This document shows positions 10,160-18,500 of a stretch of 56,436 nucleotides of DNA, piece after piece. Below the pieces are notes generated by a model. That model did no database searches. It worked only from the letters and a program-made list of their open reading frames with translations, and had not been told where the DNA came from. The first letter of the stretch is position 1; the number at the start of each line of letters is the position of its first letter. The translations under genes were made by a program, and so were the position numbers. This DNA comes from Syntrophorhabdaceae bacterium (GTDB lineage Bacteria > Desulfobacterota > Syntrophorhabdia > Syntrophorhabdales > Syntrophorhabdaceae): positions 1 through 56,436 of the forward strand of contig JAOAGQ010000040.1 of assembly GCA_026415675.1 (NCBI GenBank), read 5' to 3'.

Positions 10160-10259
10160 ACTCTCCCCTTTTCGATTTAGATTAATTGGAACTTTTCTAA
10201 TTATCTTCCAATTAAACAGAATTTTCAAGTAATTATTTGGCATAGGAAACGAGTATCTG

Positions 10260-10286
10260 TTGACATATATGAATCCATCTTATAAA
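10260..10286 (+). promoter_or_regulatory. Possible promoter of lipoprotein gene
   Basis: TTGACA (10260-10265) and TATAAA (10281-10286) separated by 15 bases, a short but usable spacing, 30 bases before the 10316 gene. Confidence 0.45.
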
Positions 10287-10315
10287 CTCATCTATGCTTT
10301 AAAAAAGGAGATGCC

Positions 10316-11065
10316 ATGAAGAGAGAGAGATTAAACCCTTCCTTTTGGTCATTTATAGTCTTTATCGTTATGTTAACCTCCGTTATTACCGGCTGCCAGA
10401 CCTATGAGAGACAGGTGATACCAGGAAAACTCCCCTCTACATACCCGAATACCGTGGAGGTTTCAGGGGCTACGATTGCGGCAAAGGTCTTTGAAGACAG
10501 GGAAGAGGCGGAAAAAGCCTTTGGTTTTGATATAAGGGGGGCGGGTATCTTGCCTTTGCAGTTGATATTCGATAACAAGGGTACATCGACCCTCGAGGTT
10601 GCCCCGGAGGGTACATTCCTTATAGATAAAGATGGGAATGTCTGGCCCATCCTCGATTCGAGCCTTGCCTATGAGAGGATATCCAAAAAGACAGAACTCG
10701 GCCAGATAGCCCCTGAAGCGGCAAAGGGTGGTCTCCTCGCAGGTATCGCAGGGGCCATGATAGGGGCCGCGGTGGGCATCGTCTCAGGGACAAACGTGGG
10801 AGAGGCAGCGGCAAAAGGGGCCGCTGTAGGGGCCGCGGCAGGGGCAACCATAGGCGGCATTAAAGGCTATATGGATAGAGGCGTACCGGATAAAATAAGA
10901 GAAGACCTGAGAAACAAAAACCTTGAAAACAAACCTATTTCTCCGAATCAGATCGCCTTTGGGATCCTCTTCTTCCCCGGGGAATCTTCCGCGGCAAAAG
11001 AACTAAGGCTCAGGATTAAGGAAAGGGAAAAAAACTCCTTTCAAATTGTAAATATAAACTTTTAA
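10316..11065 (+). CDS. Lipoprotein with glycine-zipper segment
   Basis: 249 residues. Signal peptide with a lipobox (V-I-T-G-C, Cys27), so it is a predicted lipoprotein. An immunoglobulin-like or beta-rich region (about 45-125) precedes a Gly/Ala-rich segment of about 45 residues (around 140-185) with the G-x3-G spacing of glycine-zipper membrane helices. That segment could insert into or cross the outer membrane. No specific function recognised. It is the first gene of a rightward group that includes the ferritin-like and PPOX proteins. Confidence 0.8.
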   Translation: MKRERLNPSFWSFIVFIVMLTSVITGCQTYERQVIPGKLPSTYPNTVEVSGATIAAKVFEDREEAEKAFGFDIRGAGILPLQLIFDNKGTSTLEVAPEGTFLIDKDGNVWPILDSSLAYERISKKTELGQIAPEAAKGGLLAGIAGAMIGAAVGIVSGTNVGEAAAKGAAVGAAAGATIGGIKGYMDRGVPDKIREDLRNKNLENKPISPNQIAFGILFFPGESSAAKELRLRIKEREKNSFQIVNINF

Positions 11066-11084
11066 AAATAACAGGGAGGTGGGT

Positions 11085-11570
11085 ATGGAAATATTTTTAT
11101 CCATGCGGGATATATTCAATTTTGCCATTAGAATAGAGGAGGACGGGGAGGCCTTCTATAGAGAGGCGGCTAAAGCGGCGAAGGATCTCAACGTAAAGGG
11201 GATTTTTGTACAACTCGCCTCAGAGGAGATAAAACACAGGGAAAAATTTGAAAGTATGCGTTCCAAGATAGGGGAGGATAGACCCCACGAAACATACGAT
11301 GGTGAATACTTTGCCTATCTGAAAGACCATATCGATGGAAAGGTGATATTCACAGGGGAGGGGAAGGATAAACTCCGTACCGTTTTGGATAGCCCCTTAA
11401 AAGCCCTTGAGTTTGCCATTGAAAGGGAGATTGACTCTATTACATACTACCAGGAGATGAGGTCATTCCTCCAAGAGAAGTACCACAAAGAGATAGAGGA
11501 GATCATAAAAGAAGAGAGGAACCACTTTTTAAAGCTATCGGATGTCAAAAAACGTTTTCAAGAGGCATAA
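11085..11570 (+). CDS. Ferritin-like/rubrerythrin-type diiron protein
   Basis: 162-codon frame from the ATG at 11085, which follows AGGGAGGTG; a GTG at 11079 lies inside that Shine-Dalgarno and is rejected. A four-helix ferritin-like domain is indicated by helix motifs E-E-D-G-E-A-F-Y, E-E-I-K-H-R-E-K-F, E-R-E-I-D-S-I-T-Y-Y and E-E-R-N-H-F, which supply E and E-x2-H type diiron ligands. There is no rubredoxin domain. Members of this group act in peroxide detoxification or iron handling in anaerobes. Substrate not determined. Confidence 0.85.
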   Translation: MEIFLSMRDIFNFAIRIEEDGEAFYREAAKAAKDLNVKGIFVQLASEEIKHREKFESMRSKIGEDRPHETYDGEYFAYLKDHIDGKVIFTGEGKDKLRTVLDSPLKALEFAIEREIDSITYYQEMRSFLQEKYHKEIEEIIKEERNHFLKLSDVKKRFQEA

Positions 11571-11597
11571 ATAGCGATTAACTTAAGGAGATAAACC

Positions 11598-12017
11598 ATG
11601 TGGAAAGATCTCATCCCATATTTTAACAGACAACCGAGGATTGGCAGCTTCAGTACCTCGAGCAGGGATGGTAAGGTGGACGTGGCGATCCTCGGATCCC
11701 CTCAGATGATAGATGAGAAGACCGTTCTCCTCGCACTAAGGGACAACCGTACCCTCGCAAATCTTCAGGAAAACCCATACGCTGTATTTGCGATCATGGA
11801 ACCGGGGAAATCAGCCCCTGAATGGAAGGGGGTCAGGGTATATATGAAGATGGTGGAATGTGCAACAGAGGGAGAAAAACTGGAGAATATGAAGGCCCAG
11901 GTTGCAAAAAGGGTGGGAGATGAAGTGGCAAAACTCATAAAGGCAGCCGTTACCCTTGAGATATACGAGGTACGCCCCATAGTAGACATAGGACAGGGCT
12001 GGGAGAAATCGATATAA
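11598..12017 (+). CDS. PPOX-fold flavin-binding protein
   Basis: 139 residues of the pyridoxamine-5'-phosphate-oxidase-like split-barrel family, which usually binds FMN or F420. Typical features are F-S-T-S-S-R-D-G (strand-turn), the central L-A-L-R-D-N-R-T-L-A-N-L-Q-E-N-P segment and V-R-V-Y-M-K. A strong Shine-Dalgarno, AAGGAG, precedes the ATG. It lacks features specific to true PdxH and is more like general stress-type FMN-binding proteins. Its stop codon overlaps the apparent beginning of the radical SAM gene. Confidence 0.8.
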   Translation: MWKDLIPYFNRQPRIGSFSTSSRDGKVDVAILGSPQMIDEKTVLLALRDNRTLANLQENPYAVFAIMEPGKSAPEWKGVRVYMKMVECATEGEKLENMKAQVAKRVGDEVAKLIKAAVTLEIYEVRPIVDIGQGWEKSI

Positions 12018-13561
12018 AAGGGCCTTTTCTTGTATTAATAAACCCCCCGATCTCTAAGCCTTCAGAGCCTCCAGCAGGTCTTGCGAGACTCTCGGGGGCC
12101 CTCTCTTCATATAATATTGAGCATGACATAGTGGATGCCTCTGTGGAAGGTATCCACTATCTCTTAAATAAACCTTTAAAGGCAACGGATAAATGGACCT
12201 CAAAGGCATTTAGGGGGCTTAAAAATGCCCTTCAAAGGATAAAGGACCCATCGACATACCTCAATATAGACACATACAGAAGGGCTGTTAAGGATATAAA
12301 CAGGGTCGTAGAAAAATCTGTTGAATCGGACCGTATTAAGGTATCTCTGGGGGACTATACCGATAAGAGATTATCCCCCCTTTCGATTAATGACCTTTTA
12401 TATGCGGCCCGGCACTTTCAGGAGAACCCTTTTTATCCATATTTCTCAAAAAGGTTATCCGGATTTCTCCAACATAACGGAAAACTCCTCTTTGGCTTTT
12501 CAATAAACTACTTAAGTCAGGTTTTAACTGCCTTTGCGATGATGGGTTTTTTGAAAAACGTAAATCCCACCGTTGAAATCATCGCAGGGGGTGGACTTAT
12601 CACTTCCTGGATGAAAAGGTATAAAGGGTTACGTTGTTTCCAGGGTGTGATTGACCATATGGTCCCAGGGCCAGGGGAGATCCCCCTTTTAAACATGGTG
12701 GGGGTGAAACCGGAGAGGGCGTTTTATACCCCCTCTTTCAACAATTTCCCCTGGGATTCCTATCTCTCCCCCGGTTATGTAGTCCCCTATAATACCTCCA
12801 CAGGTTGCTACTGGAGGAGATGCCGTTTCTGTCCTGAAGTAGCGGAAAGGACAGGGTATCAACAAATAACCAAAGATGAGGTGCGGGAAGACCTGTCGAA
12901 ACTAAGAGGGGAGATCAACCCTGCCCTCTTCCATATAACGGATAATGCGATAAGCCCTAACATGCTCTTATCTTTAACAAAGAACCGCATCGATACACCG
13001 TGGTACGGTTTTGTCAGGCCGACAAAGGAACTAACAGATACTGCCTTTCTTGAAGCCCTCAAAAGGTCGGGGTGTGTAATGTTGAAGCTCGGCATAGAAT
13101 CGGGAAGCCAGGATGTCCTCGATATGATGAACAAGGGTTGTGATATAAAGACCATCTCGTATGTCCTCAAGGCCTTACATAACGCAGGGATAGGCACATA
13201 TGTGTATCTCCTCTTCGGAACCCCCTGGGAGACAGAAGATAAGGCCCGGGAAACGCTTGACTTCGTGGTCGAACATGAACGATTTATAGACTTCTTAAAC
13301 CTCGCCATATTCAACCTCCCTGTGAATAGTGGAGAGGCTGAAGGGATTTATACAGACGATTTCTACGAGGGGGACCTGACCCTTTACAAGGACTTCAAAC
13401 ATCCAAAAGGCTGGGGGAGAAAAGAGGTAAGGTCTTTTCTTGATAATGTGTTCAAAAAGGAGCCTTCCATAAGGGGTATACTTAAAAGACATCCCTTCTT
13501 CTTCTCCTCAAATCACGCCCCTTTTTTCGTCATCCATTCCCGGAAAGGAAACGTTTTGTAA
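12014..13561 (+). CDS. B12-binding-domain radical SAM protein, non-canonical start
   Basis: The radical SAM core is marked by C-Y-W-R-R-C-R-F-C (C-x5-C-x2-C rather than the usual C-x3-C-x2-C) and by downstream G-I-E-S-G-S and Y-L-L-F-G-T-P segments. The first ATG, GTG or TTG in frame is GTG at 12131. However, the frame upstream encodes a textbook cobalamin-binding N-terminus (L-I-N-P-P...E-P-P-A-G-L-A-R-L-S-G-A-L), so translation must begin earlier. The only well-placed site is ATA at 12014, eight bases after GGGAG and overlapping the preceding stop as ATATAA. An upstream in-frame TGA about 70 bases earlier excludes a much longer protein. Likely substrate unknown; relatives act on lipids, tetrapyrroles or tRNA. 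Confidence 0.75.
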   Translation: MKGPFLVLINPPISKPSEPPAGLARLSGALSSYNIEHDIVDASVEGIHYLLNKPLKATDKWTSKAFRGLKNALQRIKDPSTYLNIDTYRRAVKDINRVVEKSVESDRIKVSLGDYTDKRLSPLSINDLLYAARHFQENPFYPYFSKRLSGFLQHNGKLLFGFSINYLSQVLTAFAMMGFLKNVNPTVEIIAGGGLITSWMKRYKGLRCFQGVIDHMVPGPGEIPLLNMVGVKPERAFYTPSFNNFPWDSYLSPGYVVPYNTSTGCYWRRCRFCPEVAERTGYQQITKDEVREDLSKLRGEINPALFHITDNAISPNMLLSLTKNRIDTPWYGFVRPTKELTDTAFLEALKRSGCVMLKLGIESGSQDVLDMMNKGCDIKTISYVLKALHNAGIGTYVYLLFGTPWETEDKARETLDFVVEHERFIDFLNLAIFNLPVNSGEAEGIYTDDFYEGDLTLYKDFKHPKGWGRKEVRSFLDNVFKKEPSIRGILKRHPFFFSSNHAPFFVIHSRKGNVL

Positions 13562-13591
13562 AAAGAGGGGGCCCCGAAAGGCAAATTAAAA

Positions 13592-13621
13592 TTGACAATT
13601 TCTCTACACAAAATGTATTAT
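13592..13621 (+). promoter_or_regulatory. Promoter of hdrC-metF operon
   Basis: TTGACA (13592-13597), 18-base spacer, TATTAT (13616-13621). Located 72 bases upstream of hdrC, it is the only strong promoter sequence seen before the hdr-met gene run. Confidence 0.65.
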
Positions 13622-13692
13622 AAAAGGAATTTTTAAATGGAAGCGACATAAAGGGTATTAAGACCGTAAACTCCTTAAATCATGAGGATAAT

Positions 13693-14235
13693 ATGAAAGA
13701 CAGTGCTTTTTTAAAGGAAATGGAGGAGGCATCAAAAGAACAGATCTCGTCGTGCTATCAGTGTTACAGGTGCACTATAGGCTGTCCTGTAGTTTCCCGT
13801 ATGGACCTTAAACCCCATATGGTGATACGGTATATCATCCTCGGGGAGAGGGAGAAGGTGCTATCCTCGAAAACCATCTGGACGTGCCTTCAGTGCATTA
13901 CCTGCAGTGTGAGATGCCCAAACGACATAGATATTGCCCATGTTTTTGATACGGCAAGGAAGCTATCCATAAAAGAAGAGATGGCATCAAACAGGGATAC
14001 GTGGCTTTTTGACTCCCTTTTTCTTGAGAGCGTTAAAAAACACGGGAGACTAAACGAGATAGAGGCGATCTTAAAATATAAACTCGCAAAAAAAGACCTT
14101 TTCAGCGATACGAAGATGGGTATGGACATGTTTTTGAAGGGGAGAATAGGGATCATGCCCCACAACATAAAAGATAGAAAGGGGATGGGGCGGATCTTTG
14201 AAAACTTAAAGGAAGGGACGGGAAGGGATCGATGA
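13693..14235 (+). CDS. hdrC: Heterodisulfide reductase-like subunit C
   Basis: 180 residues. Two [4Fe-4S] motifs carry electrons between HdrA and HdrB: C21, C24, C27, C31 and C65, C68, C71, C75, each C-x2-C-x2-C-x3-C-P. A helical C-terminal region follows. The start has AGGA upstream. The stop overlaps the hdrB start as ATGA, indicating translational coupling. In Moorella the same hdrCBA-mvhD-metVF order forms the methylene-tetrahydrofolate reductase complex, which is the basis of the assignment. Confidence 0.92.
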   Translation: MKDSAFLKEMEEASKEQISSCYQCYRCTIGCPVVSRMDLKPHMVIRYIILGEREKVLSSKTIWTCLQCITCSVRCPNDIDIAHVFDTARKLSIKEEMASNRDTWLFDSLFLESVKKHGRLNEIEAILKYKLAKKDLFSDTKMGMDMFLKGRIGIMPHNIKDRKGMGRIFENLKEGTGRDR

Positions 14236-15095
14236 TACTCACATATTATCCTGGTTGCTCTCTTAAGACCTCAAGTAAATTCTATGACGCCTCCATAAAA
14301 AGGGTCTTCTCTTCCTATGGGGTTCAAATGGATGAACTCGATGACTGGTCCTGTTGCGGTGCCTCTGCAGCCCATACTATAGACGATAAATTGGCCCACG
14401 CCCTCGTTGCAAGAAATCTAAGTATTGCAGAAAAAAAGGGTAATCCCCTCTTTGCACCGTGCTCCGCATGTTACAACAGGGCAAAGACCACAAACGAGAC
14501 ACTAAGGATAGATAGATCTTTGAGAGAAGAGATAAACGGGGTGATATCACCCCTTAACTGTCTGGGGACGGTAGAGGTATTAAACATCATAGAAATCTTT
14601 AAAGATTTCATAGGACTTGAGAGGCTCACCGAGAAGTTAAGGTATGATCTATCATCCCTCAAGGTCGTTCCCTATTACGGATGCGTATTAACGAGAATCA
14701 CAAAGTTTATGCCCTTCGATGACAGGGAAGATCCGAAAAGCATGGATATGGTTTTATGGATCTCGGGGGTGGAAACTATAAAGTGGCCTTACAAGATGGA
14801 ATGTTGCGGGGCAAGCAAGACTTTGACGGATAAAGACCTCACATTCGAGCTCTCGAGCAGGATCATGGATATGGCATTTACCCTCGGGGCAGATGCGATT
14901 GTCACCCCCTGTCCTTTATGCCAGTTGAACCTCGATATCCTTCCTTCCCTCGGAAAAAAGGAGAGGGTTCTCCCCATCCTCTTCCTCTCTGAGGTCTTTG
15001 AGCTGGCGATATTTGGAAACCTCTCCGGTACCTCATCCCACATGATACCTGTCGATGGGGTAACAGGCAAGATTGGCAAGAAGCATAGCCCATGA
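14232..15095 (+). CDS. hdrB: Heterodisulfide reductase-like subunit B
   Basis: 287 residues with two CCG domains: C-x(n)-W-S-C-C-G-A-S near residue 40 with P-C-S-A-C at about 80, and E-C-C-G-A-S near 195 with P-C-P-L-C at about 230. In HdrB these ligate non-cubane [4Fe-4S] clusters. In methanogens they reduce CoM-S-S-CoB. Here the subunit is more likely an electron-transfer link to MetV/MetF, because no heterodisulfide is expected. Start overlaps hdrC. Cytoplasmic. Confidence 0.92.
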   Translation: MILTYYPGCSLKTSSKFYDASIKRVFSSYGVQMDELDDWSCCGASAAHTIDDKLAHALVARNLSIAEKKGNPLFAPCSACYNRAKTTNETLRIDRSLREEINGVISPLNCLGTVEVLNIIEIFKDFIGLERLTEKLRYDLSSLKVVPYYGCVLTRITKFMPFDDREDPKSMDMVLWISGVETIKWPYKMECCGASKTLTDKDLTFELSSRIMDMAFTLGADAIVTPCPLCQLNLDILPSLGKKERVLPILFLSEVFELAIFGNLSGTSSHMIPVDGVTGKIGKKHSP

Positions 15096-15123
15096 GTTCT
15101 CAATATCAATAATGGGGGAGAAT

Positions 15124-15477
15124 ATGGAGTTCAAAGAAAAGCTCGACTACATCAAAAGATTTGACCCGGAAGGGGCCGCAAGACTCGAAAGGTTGTTGAA
15201 CAAAGAAGGGGCGTTAAAAGAGGGGAATATCTATGGAGAGAGGTTCACAGACAGACAGGTCTCCCTTGTCTTTAAACCCTTGATCGAAGCCGCTTACAGC
15301 AGGGCAAGGATCCTTGAGGCTTTATCCCCTGGGGCAAATACCATCTACGGGATCTCGGGGAGTATCCATATGGCCCCTGATGAGGTCTTCAACCATATGA
15401 AGGAACTGATGAGAAAAAATATGGTGGAGGTAGAAGGACACGAAGGAAGGGATGCGGTCTTCAGAAGGAGGGTTTAG
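15124..15477 (+). CDS. Small protein between hdrB and hdrA, winged-helix-like C-terminus
   Basis: 117 residues from the ATG at 15124, just after GGGGGAG; ATG 15112 is an alternative. No cysteines, so it cannot itself carry Fe-S clusters. The C-terminal 60 residues (I-L-E-A-L-S-P-G-A-N-T-I... M-K-E-L-M-R-K-N-M-V-E-V) read like a winged-helix domain with a recognition helix and wing. Its place inside the hdr operon, with short gaps on both sides, suggests a structural or regulatory accessory of the complex. No family name recognised. Confidence 0.7.
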   Translation: MEFKEKLDYIKRFDPEGAARLERLLNKEGALKEGNIYGERFTDRQVSLVFKPLIEAAYSRARILEALSPGANTIYGISGSIHMAPDEVFNHMKELMRKNMVEVEGHEGRDAVFRRRV

Positions 15478-15535
15478 GCGATGATAGGTGTTATACCTGT
15501 GACTCTTAAAAACACAAACACGATGGTGTGAAAAA

Positions 15536-18500
15536 ATGGAAAAGGTAGGAAAGGTACTTATCATAGGCGGTGGAATAGGTGGCATGGAGGCATCTTTAAA
15601 CCTCGTTGGGGCAGGGTTCAAGGTGTATCTTGCCGATGAGATGCCAAATATAGGCGGAAAGATGGCCCAGCTCGACAAAACGTTCCCCACGAATGACTGT
15701 TCAATGTGTATCATGGCCCCAAAACTCGTTGAGGTAGGCCGTAACCCCAATGTTGAACTTCTAATGAACTCAGAGGTGATAGATATAGAGGGGGAACCGG
15801 GCAACTTCACCGTCACCTTGAAGAAGAGACCCCGACGGGTTATACCGGAAAAATGTACATCCTGTGGACTCTGCGCCCCGAACTGTCCCCTTGAGGTATC
15901 AAGCGATTATAATGCCTCTCTGTCAAAGAGGAGTGCAGCTTATATAAATTTTCCCCAGGCGATTCCATCAACTTATATGATAGACAGACGGATCGCCCCC
16001 TGTATAAATGAATGTCCTGTAAACCTAAACGTCAGGGATTACGTAGGCCTCATTGCCGAAGGGAGGTTCATCGAGGCCCTGGACCTTATAAGGGAGAGAC
16101 TATATTTCCCAGGTATCATAGGCCGTATCTGTGCCCACCCCTGTGAGACGGTCTGTCTAAGGGGGAGGAAGGTGGACCAACCCATAGCGATATGTGCCCT
16201 GAAAAGGTTCGTTGCCGACTATGAAAAGGACATACGCCCAATACCCATCCCGGAGGTAGGGGAGAAGAAAGATAAAAGGGTTTCTATCATAGGGGGTGGC
16301 CCTGCAGGTCTTGCCTGCGCCATTGAACTTAAAAAGGCAGGCTATAACGTAACCATATACGAGGCCCATGACAAGTTAGGGGGTATGCTCTACCTGGGGA
16401 TCCCCGCCTATCGTCTGCCGAAGGAGGAACTGGAAAGAGAGGTCTCGATCGTCCATAAGATGGGCATAGATGTGAAGTATAATACAAGGGTAGGCAAAGA
16501 CATACCCATAGAAGATATAAGAAGGGCCTCCGACGCCCTCTTTATCTCTCCCGGGGCCCATGGGGCAAGAGGTCTTGGCATAGAGAACGAGAATGTCGAT
16601 GGGGTGATGGGAGGGATTGAGTTTCTAAGAAGGGTGAATAAGGGTGAATCGGTAAATATAGGAAAGACCGTCTTCGTTATCGGCGGTGGAAATGTGGCCG
16701 TTGATGTTGCGTTAACGGCAAAGAGAACAGGCGCCGATGAGGTACATATGTTCTGCCTCGAGAGATGGGAGGAGATGCCTGCCCATAAATGGGAGGTGGA
16801 CCAGGCCCTGGAAGAAGGGGTGAAGATCCATACCTCCTGGGGACCAAAACGTATAGAGGCAAAAGAGAACAGGATAGATGCTATAGAATTCAAGAGGTGT
16901 ACCAGGGTATTTGATGAGAAGGGTAGGTTCAGCCCCCAGTACGATGAAACAACTACCGTCTCATACAAAACAGATACGGTCATCCTCGCCATAGGTCAGG
17001 CGATAGATACAGGGTTTTTAAAAGGTTTAGAGGGGCTTGAGATCTTAAGGGATGGGAGGATAAAGACCGACCCTGTGACCCTTGAGACGACAGTTCCGGG
17101 CATCTTTGCAGGGGGAGATGCGGTAACAGGACCCAAAATGGCCATAGATGCCATAGCCCAGGGGAAAGAGGCAGCAGAATCGATCATCCGTTTCCTCGAA
17201 GGAAGAGACCTAAAAGAAGGGAGAAGGGCAAAGGAGGATAAGCTCGTCGATGATATTCCCCCTTTTATCGAGAAAAGGCCAAGGGTTTCCATTCCTGAGA
17301 TCCCGCTTAATGAGAGAAAGGGATTTAAAGAGGTCTACCTCACCTTAAGCCCTGATGATGCAAAGAGGGAGGCGGAGAGGTGTTTGAACTGCAGGAGATG
17401 CCTCGGTTGCAAGATCTGCGAGGAGTTCTGTAAGCCCGAGGCTATAGACTATCAACTAGGGCCCGAGGAAATTACCGTAAATGTGGGGAGCATCATCATT
17501 GCAGGGGGGTTTGACCCCTTCGATGCCACAAAGAAACCTGAGCTTGGCTACGGTATATACAAAAATGTGGTGACGAGCATAGAATTTGAGAGGATCCTCT
17601 CAGCCACAGGCCCTACAGGAAGTGCCGTGATGAGACCCTCCGATGGGAGGATACCAAAGAAAATAGCATTCTTACAGTGTGTGGGTTCGAGGGATAAGGT
17701 AAACGAATACTGCTCCTCCGTCTGCTGCATGTATGCAACAAAAGAGGCCGTTATAGCAAAAGAGCATCAGCACGATATAGAACCCACTATCTTTTACATG
17801 GACGTAAGGGCCTTTGGTAAGGGTTTTGACCAGTATTACGAGAGGGCAAAGAACGAGCACGGGGTCAGGTATGTGAAATCCCTCATATCGATGATCAGGG
17901 AAGACCCAATCACAAAGGATGTGGAGGTCGTCTATTTCGATGAGGCAGGGGAGGTTAAGACGGAGAGGTTCGATATGGCAGTCCTTTCTGTAGGCATGAG
18001 GCCCTCTGAAAACCTCTCAAAACTCGCAAAGGTCTTGAACATAGAGTTAAACGAATACGGTTTCGTAAAGACGAAACCGGAAAATCCCCTTGCCACTTCC
18101 CGGGAGGGGATATACGTGAGCGGTGCCTGTGAATCGCCGAAAGACATCCCTGAAACGGTCATACAGGCCACAGGCGCAGCATGTGAGGCGGCCTCAATCA
18201 TCGCGGAGGCCCGGGGGAAAGACCTCGTTGTACCCCCACTCCCTGAGGAAAAAGAGGTAGGTTCTGAGGAAACACCGAGGATAGGGGTCTTTATATGCCA
18301 CTGCGGGGTAAATATTGGAAGCGTTGTTAACGTCCCTGCGGTGAAGGAGTATGCGAGGACACTCCCCAATGTGGTCTTTGCCGATGAAAATCTCTTTACC
18401 TGCTCCCAGGATACCCAGGAGAAGATGAAGCATGTAATCAATGAATATGCCTTAAATAGGGTGGTTGTAGCCTCCTGTTCCCCCCGGACCCATGAGATAT

